Assembly: GCA_016720065.1 (NCBI GenBank)
Contig: JADJXY010000002.1
Location: 2,431,001 to 2,495,000, forward strand
DNA from: Betaproteobacteria bacterium
GTDB lineage: Bacteria > Pseudomonadota > Gammaproteobacteria > Burkholderiales > Rhodocyclaceae
Direction of reading: 5' to 3'
DNA length: 64,000 nt
A program made the translations under genes and the position numbers. Positions 52,559 to 60,484 of this stretch are shown here, piece by piece. The first letter of the stretch is position 1; every line of letters starts with the position of its first letter. The notes below the pieces were generated by a model. That model had not been told where the DNA came from and did no database searches. It saw only the letters and a list, made by a program, of their open reading frames with translations.

Positions 52559-53557
52559 TTACTTGGCGACGTAGATCTGGTCGAAACTGCCGCCGTCCTT
52601 GAAATGGGCCGCGAAGGCCTTGTTGGCACCGCCGAAGACTTCATCCACGGTGAAGGTCTTCACCGGCGGAAAGAAGGGGGCGTACTTCTTCAGCAGCTCG
52701 GCATCCCGCGGCCGCAGATAGTTCTGGGCGGCGTTCTCCTGGCCTTCCTTGGACCACAGGTATTCCAGGTAGGCCTCGGCCTGCTTGCGGGTGCCCTTCT
52801 TGTCCACCACCTTCTCCACCACCGCCACCGGGAATTCGGTCTGCAGGGTCAGGCTTGGATAGACCACCTCGAAATTGCCCTTGCCGAATTCCTTGGCGAT
52901 GAGTTCCGCTTCGCATTCGAAGGTGATGAGCACGTCACCCATGCCCCGTTGCATGAAGGTGGTGGTGGCATCCCGCCCGCCGGCGGCGAAGAGGGGCGCA
53001 TTCTTGAGCAAATTGCCGAGGAACTCCTGGGCGCTCTTGTCGCTGCTGCCGGGCTGCTTCAACGCCCAGGCCCAGGCGGAGAGATAGGTGTTGCGGCCAT
53101 TCCCCGTATTTTTGGGGTGGGGGATGATGATCTGCACACCGGGCGCCGCCAGGTCGCCCCAGTCCTTGAAGCCCTTGGGGTTGCCCTTCTTCACGATGAA
53201 GACCATGGCCGAGGTATAGGGCGAGGCGTTGTTGGGGAATTTCTTCGCCCAGTCCTTGGCCACCAGGCCCTTCTCGGCCAGGAACTCGATGTCGTTGGCC
53301 TGGTTCATGGTCACCACGTCGGCCTCCAGGCCATCCGCCACCGCGCGCACCTGCTTGCTGGAACCGCCGTGGGACTGCTTCAGTTCCAGGCTCTCGCCGG
53401 TCTTGGCCTTCCAGTGCTTCTGGAACAGCGGGTTGTAGTCCTTATACACGTCGCGGGCAACGTCGTAGGAGGCGTTGAGCAACACCGTATCGGCTGCGGC
53501 GCCGAAGGCGCTGCCAGCCAGGCACAGGGCAGCGAGCAATTTGGAAAAAGCGGACAT
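52559..53557 (-). CDS. sbp: Periplasmic sulfate-binding protein
   Basis: A 332-residue binding protein with signal peptide MSAFSKLLAALCLAGSAFGAAA. The mature part starts DTVLLNASYDVARDVYKDYN and has KQSHGGSSKQVRAVADGLEADVVT, NNASPYTSAMVFIVKKGNPKG, LITFECEAELIA and LRPRDAELLKKY. These mark Sbp/CysP-type proteins that feed CysTWA. A second copy lies just upstream. Confidence 0.95.
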   Translation of the reverse strand: MSAFSKLLAALCLAGSAFGAAADTVLLNASYDVARDVYKDYNPLFQKHWKAKTGESLELKQSHGGSSKQVRAVADGLEADVVTMNQANDIEFLAEKGLVAKDWAKKFPNNASPYTSAMVFIVKKGNPKGFKDWGDLAAPGVQIIIPHPKNTGNGRNTYLSAWAWALKQPGSSDKSAQEFLGNLLKNAPLFAAGGRDATTTFMQRGMGDVLITFECEAELIAKEFGKGNFEVVYPSLTLQTEFPVAVVEKVVDKKGTRKQAEAYLEYLWSKEGQENAAQNYLRPRDAELLKKYAPFFPPVKTFTVDEVFGGANKAFAAHFKDGGSFDQIYVAK

Positions 53558-53628
53558 GGCGAGCCTCAGGTCAGGAGAGACCAGAAACTTTAGCGGATGC
53601 TGTTATAACAACAAAGACAAAATAGTGA

Positions 53629-53639
53629 TTTGGATATAT
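53629..53639 (-). promoter_or_regulatory. Motif shared by both sbp upstream regions (copy 1)
   Basis: The minus strand reads ATATATCCAAA 72 bp before the sbp ATG. The identical 11 bases occur 75 bp before the second sbp ATG. The equal position suggests a common promoter or activator site; CysB is the obvious candidate regulator, encoded 3 kb away. The CysB link is inferred. Confidence 0.45.
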
Positions 53640-53685
53640 CCGTTGCCATGGGTTGGGGCGGCCGGATGCCCCTGCCGCCCCCGCT

Positions 53686-54704
53686 TCACTTCTTCGTATA
53701 AATCCGGTCGAAGGTGCCGCCATCGGCGAAGTGCTGCTGTTGTGCCTTGCGCCAGCCGCCGAAGACGCCGTCGATAGTGATCAGCTTGAGCTTGGGAAAG
53801 CTGGCGGCGTAGCGGGCGGCCACCTTCGCATTGGTGGGTCGGTAGTAATGGCGGGCGGCGATCTCCTGCCCCTCCTCGGAATACAGGTAGTCCAGGTAGG
53901 CCTGGGCGGTGAGCCGGGTGCCGTGTTTATCTACCACCTTGTCCACCACCGCCACCGGCGGTTCGGCAAGGATGGACTGGCCGGGAGCGACGATCTCGAA
54001 CTTGTCCTTGCCCAGTTCCTTTACCGCCAGCAGCGCCTCGTTCTCCCAGGCGATGAGCACGTCGCCCAGGCCTCGTTCGACGAAGGTCGTGGTGGCGCCC
54101 CGGGCGCCGGAATCGAGGACGGGCACGTTCTTGAACAGGGCAGTGACGAAGTCGAAAGCCTTCTGCTCGTTACCCCCCGGCTGCTTCAGGGCCCAGGCCC
54201 AGGCGGCCAGGTAGTTCCAGCGGGCGCCGCCGGAAGTCTTCGGGTTGGGGGTGATGACGCCGACACCGGGCTTGGCCAGATCGCCCCAATCCTTGATGCC
54301 CTTGGGGTTGCCCTTCCTCACCAGAAAGACGATGGTCGAGGTGTAGGGCGAGGCGTTGTTCGGAAAGCGGCTTTGCCAATTGGGCACCACCAACCCCTTG
54401 TCGGCCAGGGTGTCGATGTCGTAACCCAGGGCGAGGGTCACCACATCGGCTTCCAGCCCATCCCACACCGACCGCGCCTGCTTGCCGGACCCGCCGTGGG
54501 ACTGCCTGATCTGCACGTTCTGGCCCGTCTTGGCTTGCCAGTGCTTGGCAAAAGCGGCGTTGAAATCCTTGTACAACTCCCGGGTCGGGTCGTAGGAGAC
54601 GTTGAGGAGAGTGATGTCGGCAGCAGCCGGGCCGGCGAGGCCCAGGCCCAGGGCGAGTGCGGCGGCAATGCGGCGGCAATGCGGCGAAGGGAGCGGGGAA
54701 GCAT
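53686..54704 (-). pseudogene. sbp: Second sulfate-binding protein gene, signal peptide frameshifted by 11-bp duplication
   Basis: The mature protein frame is intact (DITLLNVSYDPTRELYKDFN, RQSHGGSGKQARSVWDGLEADVVT, NNASPYTSTIVFLVRKGNPKG, to FDRIYTKK). However, the natural start ATG 54704 (MLPRSLRRIAAA) is in a different frame from it. Between them an 11-bp unit is tandemly duplicated (54659-54680). Removing one copy in reading gives MLPRSLRRIAAALALGLGLA-GPAAA-D, a textbook signal peptide fused in frame. The only upstream start in the mature frame is a TTG at 54798 with no ribosome-binding site. The gene is therefore off as sequenced, but a single slippage event would restore it. Confidence 0.75.
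54659..54680. repeat. 11-bp tandem duplication in the signal-peptide region of the second sbp
   Basis: GCGGCGGCAAT occurs twice in perfect tandem (54659-54669 and 54670-54680) and is followed by a partial copy, GCGGCG. Eleven is not a multiple of three, so each gain or loss moves the reading frame. Confidence 0.9.
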
Positions 54705-54778
54705 GGCGTGAATTCCTGTCGTTGCGGGAAAGGCCACTGTACGTGGGCGGTTGGCCGGGCTGAACGAAGGAATTCTTC

Positions 54779-54789
54779 TTTGGATATAT
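54779..54789 (-). promoter_or_regulatory. Motif shared by both sbp upstream regions (copy 2)
   Basis: ATATATCCAAA on the minus strand, 75 bp before ATG 54704, identical to the copy before the first sbp. The sequence around the two copies differs, so the identity is not explained simply by recent duplication of the whole region. Confidence 0.45.
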
Positions 54790-54881
54790 GGGATACAAGG
54801 GGCTACGGGGAAGTCTGCGGCAGGCGGCGTAGTCAATGTCGCCTTCCCCGAAGGAAAGAAAACTTTAGCGACAAACGCTAA

Positions 54882-54994
54882 CGTGTATAAAAAATGACGA
54901 TTTCTATTCACTTCGTCCGTGATCTGTATAAAAATGTCGATTCCTTAAACATGTCCAGACTGGCGTATATAGAAGATCCGTTTTTCTATACACG
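54882..54994. promoter_or_regulatory. Three operator-like palindromes at 41-bp spacing upstream of fic
   Basis: The core TGTATAAAAA starts at 54884 and again at 54925; a third, TATATAGAAG, starts at 54966. Spacing is exactly 41 bp both times. The first and third have inverted right arms, TTTCTATTCAC (54901-54911) and TTTCTATACAC (54983-54993), which are 82 bp apart. Each outer arm pair matches at 9 of 11 positions; the middle one is weaker on its right side. The stretch is AT-rich in a GC-rich region. The third palindrome ends 23 bp before the fic ATG, a repressor-like position. The winged-helix end of Fic itself is a candidate binder. Confidence 0.65.
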
Positions 54995-55016
54995 GCGGTT
55001 CTTTCCGATTGCCGTC

Positions 55017-56081
55017 ATGCCCACTCTGCCGCCCCTGGAATCACTGAACCCTGCCCGCTTTGACACGGCGCCGATCCTGAAGCGGCTGGCCAGTGCCAGC
55101 CGGGCCTTGGCCGAGTTGAAGGGCGTGGCGGGGTCGATTCCGAACCAGAGCATCCTGATCAACACGCTGGGCTTGCAGGAAGCCAAGGACAGTTCGGAAA
55201 TCGAGAACATCGTCACCACCCACGACGAGCTGTTCAAGGACGACGTGCTGCCGGAATCCTTTGCCAATCCGGCCGCCAAGGAAGTGCTGCGCTACCGGCA
55301 GGCGCTGCATCTCGGCTATCGCCTGGTCCGCGATACGGGCCTGATTACCGCCAACCACATTGTCGAGATGCAGGCCGAGCTGGAGCGTAACAACGCCGGT
55401 TTTCGCAAGCTACCCGGCACGGCGCTGAAAACCGCGGCAGGCGAAACGGTCTATACCCCGCCGCAGAACCCGGCGGAAATCGTCGCGCTGATGAGCGACC
55501 TGGAGCGCTTCATCAACGACGGCGAGCGTTTCCCGGCCGATCCGCTGATCCGCATGGCCCTCATCCACCACCAGTTCGAGAGCATCCACCCGTTCTACGA
55601 CGGCAACGGCCGCACCGGGCGCATCCTGAATGTGCTTTATCTGGTCAAGGAAGGGCTGCTCGATGTGCCGGTTCTTTACCTCTCGCGCCATATCGTGCGC
55701 ACCAAGGCGGATTACTACCGCCTGCTGCAGGCCGTGCGCGATGCCGATGCCTGGGAAGAATGGGTGCTGTACATGCTGGAAGCCGTGGAGCAGACCGCCG
55801 GCCAGACCATCCGGACGATCCACGCGATCAAGGCGGCGCTGTTTGACTACAAGCACCGCATCCGCGAGGAATACAAGTTCTACAGCCAGGACCTGATCAA
55901 CAACCTGTTCATGCACCCCTACACCAAGATCGAGTTCGTCGAGCGCGACCTCGGCGTCTCCCGCCTGACCGCCAGCAAGTATCTGGATGCGCTGGTCGCC
56001 GGCGGCTTCGTGCAGAAAAACAAGATCGGGCGCAGCAACTACTACGTCAATCTGGCGCTGAATCAGATTCTGCTGGCCTAG
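55017..56081 (+). CDS. Fic-domain protein with inhibitory helix and C-terminal winged helix
   Basis: A 354-residue Fic protein, probably an AMP-transferase, from ATG 55017. Start choice: the longer open frame begins inside the operator-like repeats, and MPTLPPLESLNPARFDTAPIL is the usual start of this subfamily. The Fic motif is HPFYDGNGRTGR (His191). The N-terminal inhibitory helix motif SSEIEN (residues 59-64) marks class II self-inhibited Fic. The C-terminus is a DNA-binding-like winged helix (RDLGVSRLTASKYLDALVAGGFVQKN). No antitoxin gene adjoins it. It lies alone between the second sbp and cysB, in more AT-rich DNA upstream, suggesting acquisition. Confidence 0.93.
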   Translation: MPTLPPLESLNPARFDTAPILKRLASASRALAELKGVAGSIPNQSILINTLGLQEAKDSSEIENIVTTHDELFKDDVLPESFANPAAKEVLRYRQALHLGYRLVRDTGLITANHIVEMQAELERNNAGFRKLPGTALKTAAGETVYTPPQNPAEIVALMSDLERFINDGERFPADPLIRMALIHHQFESIHPFYDGNGRTGRILNVLYLVKEGLLDVPVLYLSRHIVRTKADYYRLLQAVRDADAWEEWVLYMLEAVEQTAGQTIRTIHAIKAALFDYKHRIREEYKFYSQDLINNLFMHPYTKIEFVERDLGVSRLTASKYLDALVAGGFVQKNKIGRSNYYVNLALNQILLA

Positions 56082-56126
56082 TCGCAACGGCGACGCTGCC
56101 CGCTGATGGCTTGCCCCGTCGGTGCC

Positions 56127-57062
56127 TCACTCCCCGCCATTCCCCTTCTGAATCGCCGCCCGCAGGAATTCCTCCCCCACATCCGGGCATACCTTCTCGA
56201 TGAAGGCATAGGCGTAGCTGCGTAGGTAGGTGCCACGGCGCACTGCAAGGCGGGTGGTGCTCTCCGGGAACAGGTGGGGGACGGGGATCAGGGTCAGGCC
56301 GCGGTCCTTGTCCGGGTCGTAGGCCATGGAGGCGATGATGCCGACGCCCAGGTCCAGGTCCACGTAGGTCTTGATCACGTCGGCGTCGATGGCGGAGAGC
56401 ACGATGTCGGGCACCACGCCGGCGTCGGCGAAGGCCTTGTCGATGTGGGCGCGGCCGGTAAAGCCCTCGTGGTAGGTGATGATGGGGTATTCGCCCAGCA
56501 CTTCCAGCGTCAGGTTCTCCACTGCCAGCAGGGGATGGCCCAGGGGAACGATGACGGCATGGTGCCAGGAGTAGAAGGGGAAGCTCGCCAGTTCGGGCAC
56601 GTTATCCAGGGCTTCGGTGGCGATGCCGACATCCGCCTCGCCGGAAATCACCAGGTTGGCGATCTCGCTGGGGCTGCCCTGGTGCAGGGCGAGATGAACC
56701 TTGGGGTAATCGGTCTTGAACCACTTGATGATCCTGGGCAGGGCATAGCGCGCCTGGGTGTGGGTCGTCGCCACCGTGAAGTGCCCGGTCTCCCGGCTGG
56801 CGAAATGGTCGGCGATGCGGCGCAGGTTCTGGGTGTCGAGGAGGATGCGATCCACCACCCCGGCCAGCTCCTTGCCCGGCTCGGTCAGGCCCAGGAGGCG
56901 CTTGCCGCGGCGGACGAAAATCTCGATCCCCAGTTCGTCCTCCAGATCCTTGATGTGCTTGCTGACCCCGGGCTGAGAGGTATAGAGGGCGCTGGCCACT
57001 TCGGTCAGGTTGAAGTCCTGGCGCAGGGTTTCGCGGATGATGCGCAGTTGCTGGAAGTTCAT
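56127..57062 (-). CDS. cysB: CysB-type LysR regulator of sulfur assimilation
   Basis: A 311-residue LysR regulator from ATG 57062, with AAGGA upstream. The HTH is MNFQQLRIIRETLRQDFNLTEVASALYTSQPGVSKHIKDLEDELG; the effector domain has ATTHTQARYALPRII and QGSPSEIANLVISGEADVGIATE, both characteristic of CysB/Cbl. It should control the sulfate genes nearby. Confidence 0.95.
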   Translation of the reverse strand: MNFQQLRIIRETLRQDFNLTEVASALYTSQPGVSKHIKDLEDELGIEIFVRRGKRLLGLTEPGKELAGVVDRILLDTQNLRRIADHFASRETGHFTVATTHTQARYALPRIIKWFKTDYPKVHLALHQGSPSEIANLVISGEADVGIATEALDNVPELASFPFYSWHHAVIVPLGHPLLAVENLTLEVLGEYPIITYHEGFTGRAHIDKAFADAGVVPDIVLSAIDADVIKTYVDLDLGVGIIASMAYDPDKDRGLTLIPVPHLFPESTTRLAVRRGTYLRSYAYAFIEKVCPDVGEEFLRAAIQKGNGGE

Positions 57063-57149
57063 CGCCATTTCCTTGATGCCGGGAGGCACGGGGCGTCAGC
57101 CCGCAAGGGCCTGCCAGGGGCGGCAGGCAAAGGCGCGAGTCTATGGGAG

Positions 57150-57215
57150 TCGCTTTATGCGCAGAAATACAATTTTGCGAAAAAGAAATTCACTTTTCTT
57201 ATAAGCCACTCTCCC
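57150..57215 (-). promoter_or_regulatory. AT-rich cysB upstream region
   Basis: On the minus strand the region contains TTATAAGAAAAGTGAATTTC and then AATTGTATTTCTGCGCATAAAG. ATAAGAA-type elements occur in known CysB-controlled promoters, so autoregulation is possible. The AT content is much higher than in the flanking genes. No exact start site can be given. Confidence 0.4.
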
Positions 57216-57236
57216 CCGAGGGCCGTGAGCGGGCTG

Positions 57237-58412
57237 TCACAGGGCCGTGGCGGCATGATGCAGCCGGCCCGCGGCCATCGCGCCGGTAAAGCTGAAATTG
57301 CCGGAGTCCGGATCGTAGATTTCCGCGCTGGACAGTCCTTCCCCCTGGGCGCCCAATCCGCCCACGATGAGGATGCGGCCATCGCCCAGGGGCGTCGCCG
57401 TGTGGTACGCGCGGGGAGCGCGTAGATTGCCCGCCGGGCTGAACTGACCCGTCGCGGGATCGTAGAGTTCGGCGGAGCGCAGGATCGCCGCATTGCTCCC
57501 GAATCCGCCGGCGACGAGGACGCGGCCGTCGTTGAGCAGGGTTGCCGTGGCCCGATCCCGGGCCGTCGCCATCGATCCCGTGGTGGAAAAGCTCATGCTT
57601 GCGGGGTCGAAGAGTTCGGCGCTGCGTTGCAGACCGCCTCCGCCATTGCGGGTGGAGCCCCCCGCCAGCAAGACTTTTCCATCGCCCAGAAGAACCGCGG
57701 CGTGGGCAAGGCGGGGCTGGAGCAGGGCGGAATCCAGCGGTAGAAATGTGCGGCTCTGGTGATCGTAGATTTCGGCGGAGCGCAAGGCGACATCCCCAGA
57801 CCCCGGGTAGCCGCCGGCCACCAGCGCCCAGGGCCGGCGCTTGAGGGCCGTGAGGCTATGGCCGTTGCGGTTATCCATCATCGCCCCGGCGGTGCGGACG
57901 AACTCGTAGCGGAATTCGCTGGCGCACAGGGGATTGAGAAACTCGGCACCGGAGAGGGTGAAGTCATCGGGCTCGGCAGGATCGGCGCCGACGCCTCCCG
58001 CCAGCAGGACCGTGCCGCCGTACAGCGCCACCGCCCGGTGCCCGGCCCGCCGGGCAACCATGCCGGAGATGGCGCGAAAGCTTCCGCCGGCGAAGATTTC
58101 GGCGCTGTCGGTGTAGCGGCTCGAATTTCCCGCCGCGCTCAGTCCCCCAGCCACGATCACCCGCTCTTGCCCCAGGGCCACGGCGACATGACTGGCCCGC
58201 GCCGCCATCATGGCTCCGGTAGCGGCGAAGCGACCGGTGGCCGGATCGTAGATTTCCGCGCCGGCAAGAATATGTTCCGGAGCGCCGTCCTGGAAGACCG
58301 TTCCCCCGGTGATCAACACCCGCCGCGGGGGAAAGAGGTTGCGCAGCCCATCGATCTGCTTGCGATCTTCCAGCCAGGGCACCTGCCGCCGATCAGTCAG
58401 TTTCGTCGCCAT
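57237..58412 (-). CDS. Kelch-repeat beta-propeller protein
   Basis: A 391-residue protein from ATG 58412 with no signal peptide. About six or seven kelch repeats of roughly 50 residues: SAEIYDPDSGNFSFTGAM, SAELYDPATGQFSPAGNL, SAELFDPASMSFSTTGSM, each followed by an HxAxxLxDGRVLxxGG motif (TATLLNDGRVLVAGG, AAVLLGDGKVLLAGG). It probably folds as a propeller used for binding. Repeated segments are also similar at DNA level (GATCGTAGATTTC recurs). No neighbour suggests a role; the 165 bp before the MFS gene hold a hairpin. Confidence 0.85.
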   Translation of the reverse strand: MATKLTDRRQVPWLEDRKQIDGLRNLFPPRRVLITGGTVFQDGAPEHILAGAEIYDPATGRFAATGAMMAARASHVAVALGQERVIVAGGLSAAGNSSRYTDSAEIFAGGSFRAISGMVARRAGHRAVALYGGTVLLAGGVGADPAEPDDFTLSGAEFLNPLCASEFRYEFVRTAGAMMDNRNGHSLTALKRRPWALVAGGYPGSGDVALRSAEIYDHQSRTFLPLDSALLQPRLAHAAVLLGDGKVLLAGGSTRNGGGGLQRSAELFDPASMSFSTTGSMATARDRATATLLNDGRVLVAGGFGSNAAILRSAELYDPATGQFSPAGNLRAPRAYHTATPLGDGRILIVGGLGAQGEGLSSAEIYDPDSGNFSFTGAMAAGRLHHAATAL

Positions 58413-58527
58413 GTCTTGATCTCCTTGTGTAGGTTGGGAACGCGCACCGCGGGGGCGGTCCGCAGACGATGCCAAAAAGATAGCGCCCGCGCAAGGCGGA
58501 TCGCCGTCTTCCCCTCTCCCGCAGCAA

Positions 58528-58570
58528 GCCGAACCGGCCCGGGCTTTCGGTGGGCTTACCCCGGTTCGGC
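58528..58570 (-). terminator. Hairpin after the MFS gene
   Basis: GCCGAACCGG (58528-58537) and CCGGTTCGGC (58561-58570) form a perfect 10-bp stem with a 23-nt loop just downstream of the MFS stop. There is no clear T run. It may end the MFS transcript before the kelch gene. Confidence 0.55.
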
Positions 58571-58577
58571 ACCGCGC

Positions 58578-59753
58578 TCAGGCCGGACGCCGCAATCCGG
58601 GAGTGAGGTAAAGAACCGCCGCGGCGAGGGCGCCGATCGCTGCCGCGCAGGCGAAGGCGAAGCCGCCGCCGGCCCACTGCCACAGGCCGCCGATCAAAAG
58701 GCCGCTGGGCAGGGCGGCGGCGCCGGTGACCAGGTTGTACCAGCCGAAGGCGGTGCCCCGTTGCGCGCTGCCGGCCAACTGGCCGATGAGGGCACGCTCG
58801 GCGCCCTCGCCCACGCCGGCGAGAATGCCGTAGGCGATACCGGCGATCCACAGGCTGGTGAGGCTGCCGACGGTGGCCAGCCCGGCGAAGCCCGCGGCGA
58901 AGGCGAACCAGGCGAAGATCGTCATGGTGCGATGGCCCAGGCGGTCGGAGAGGCCGCCTCCCAGCCAGGCGGTCAGCGCCTTCATGGCGCTCATGGCAGC
59001 CCACAGGAGCAGCAGCCCGGCGACGCCGACTCCCAGTTCGTGGCCACGCAGGACGATGAAGGTCTCCGAGGCCCGGGCCAGGGTGAACAGGCCGATCACC
59101 GGCAGCACCCGGCGCAGGTCCGGCGACAGACCCCGCCACAGGAGCGGCGGTGCGACTGCCGCCGGGACGGTGGCATGGGGCGGGTCTTGCAGGCCGAAGA
59201 GCACCAGCAGGGCAACCAGGGTCCCAGGGATGGCGGAATAGAGAATCACCTCAGCCAGGGAAAGCGGCGTCCAGGCCAGACAGGCGGCGGCCAGCAGGGC
59301 GCCCGCCATGGCGCCGCCGTTATCCATGGCCCGGTGGAAGCCGTAGGCCAGGCCCCGCAGTTCGGCCGGCGTGGCGTCGGCCAGCAGGGCGTCCCGGGGG
59401 GCGGTGCGCAGGCCCTTGCCGATGCGGTCCACCCCGCGCAGGGCGGCCACCACGGGCCAACTGCCGGCGAGGCCGAAGAGCGGGCGCACGGCATTGGAGA
59501 GCAGGTAGCCCCCCACCACGTAGGGTTTGCGCCGCCCGCCCCAGAGGTCGGAATGGCGGCCGGCCCAGAGCTTGAGCAGGGCGGCGAGGGTTTCCGCCGT
59601 GCCTTCGATGATGCCCAGGGCCACCGGCCCGGCGCCGAGAACGGCGGCCAGCAGCACCGGGATGAGGGGTGTCACCATCTCGGAAGCCAGGTCATTGCAG
59701 AAGCTGATGGCCCCGAGGACCAGGACGGCCCGGGGCAGGCGGCGGGGATTCAT
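58578..59753 (-). CDS. MFS transporter
   Basis: A 391-residue major facilitator with about twelve helices, from ATG 59753 (MNPRRLPRAVLVLGAISFCNDLASEMVTPLIPVLL). It has the loop motif GRHSDLWGGRRKPYVVGGYLLSN and RGVDRIGKGLRTAPRDALLAD, typical of a drug/phosphate-type MFS group near the YfkF/nitrate family. Substrate is unknown. Confidence 0.85.
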   Translation of the reverse strand: MNPRRLPRAVLVLGAISFCNDLASEMVTPLIPVLLAAVLGAGPVALGIIEGTAETLAALLKLWAGRHSDLWGGRRKPYVVGGYLLSNAVRPLFGLAGSWPVVAALRGVDRIGKGLRTAPRDALLADATPAELRGLAYGFHRAMDNGGAMAGALLAAACLAWTPLSLAEVILYSAIPGTLVALLVLFGLQDPPHATVPAAVAPPLLWRGLSPDLRRVLPVIGLFTLARASETFIVLRGHELGVGVAGLLLLWAAMSAMKALTAWLGGGLSDRLGHRTMTIFAWFAFAAGFAGLATVGSLTSLWIAGIAYGILAGVGEGAERALIGQLAGSAQRGTAFGWYNLVTGAAALPSGLLIGGLWQWAGGGFAFACAAAIGALAAAVLYLTPGLRRPA

Positions 59754-59847
59754 GGGCGGCGCCCCGCGCCCCGCGCCTGCCACGCGGGAGGGGGGCCGGG
59801 GGAGGGGGCTCCGGAGCGGGGCGTGGCGATCACCGGGAGCCTGCCCG

Positions 59848-60357
59848 TCAAGCCCTTAGCGTTGCGCCATCAAGGCGCTCCAGCAGGCCTCGCAGGGCGT
59901 GGCGCACGGACTGGGCCCGCACCGCCTCGCGGTCACCCACGAAAAGGCAGGTCTGGGCTTCGCAGCCGCCGTCCTTTTGTGCCCAGGCGAAGCACACGGT
60001 GCCCACGGGCTTGTCTGGCGAGCCGCCACCGGGGCCGGCGATGCCGGTGATGGCCAGGGACCAGTCGGCGCCGCTTTTGTGCAGCACCCCCTGGGCCATG
60101 GCCCGGGCAGTGGCTTCCGACACGGCGCCATGGCGTTCCAGGGTGGTGGGCGGCACCCCCAGTTGCTCTTCCTTGGCGGCGTTGGAGTAGGTGACGAAGC
60201 CCCGGTCGAACCAGGCGGAACTGCCGGCGATGGCCGTCACCGCCTGGGCCACCCAGCCGCCGGTGCAGGATTCGGCGGTGGCCAGCCATTCGCCCCGTTG
60301 CAGCAGGCGGCGGCCGGCCTCGGCGGCCAGGGCTTCCAGGTCCGCCTGGGCGGCCAT
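59848..60357 (-). CDS. pncC: PncC/CinA C-terminal nicotinamide-nucleotide amidase
   Basis: A 169-residue protein equal to the CinA C-terminal domain: LATAESCTGGWVAQAVT, WFDRGFVTYSNAAKEEQLGV, AVSEATARAMAQG, AITGIAGPGGGSPDKPVGTV. It hydrolyses nicotinamide mononucleotide for NAD recycling. It stands alone without the N-terminal COG1058 part. Confidence 0.95.
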   Translation of the reverse strand: MAAQADLEALAAEAGRRLLQRGEWLATAESCTGGWVAQAVTAIAGSSAWFDRGFVTYSNAAKEEQLGVPPTTLERHGAVSEATARAMAQGVLHKSGADWSLAITGIAGPGGGSPDKPVGTVCFAWAQKDGGCEAQTCLFVGDREAVRAQSVRHALRGLLERLDGATLRA

Positions 60358-60390
60358 TCAAGACAAGCGACGCAAGGCGTCGCTGATAGC

Positions 60391-60437
60391 GCCCCTCGCC
60401 CCTCCTGCGAGAGAGGGGCTGGGGGTGAGGGTAAGGG
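60391..60437. repeat. GC-rich dispersed repeat between pncC and moeA
   Basis: GCCCCTC (60391-60397) pairs with GAGGGGC (60413-60419) and is followed by TGGGGGTGAGGGTAAGGGGC. The layout (a small hairpin followed by a G-rich tail of GGGGTGxGG type) resembles one end of the hypF element read on its other strand. It fills most of the gap at 60358-60484. Confidence 0.55.
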
Positions 60438-60484
60438 GCATGGCGAATTCCTTCATGATTTGGGGCTGCCGTGGTCCGTGCCCG

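Noticed and set aside
54894..55016. A longer fic start at 54894
   Set aside because: That region is the AT-rich operator-like array; the encoded residues are not typical of the family, which begins near MPTLPPLESLNPARF.
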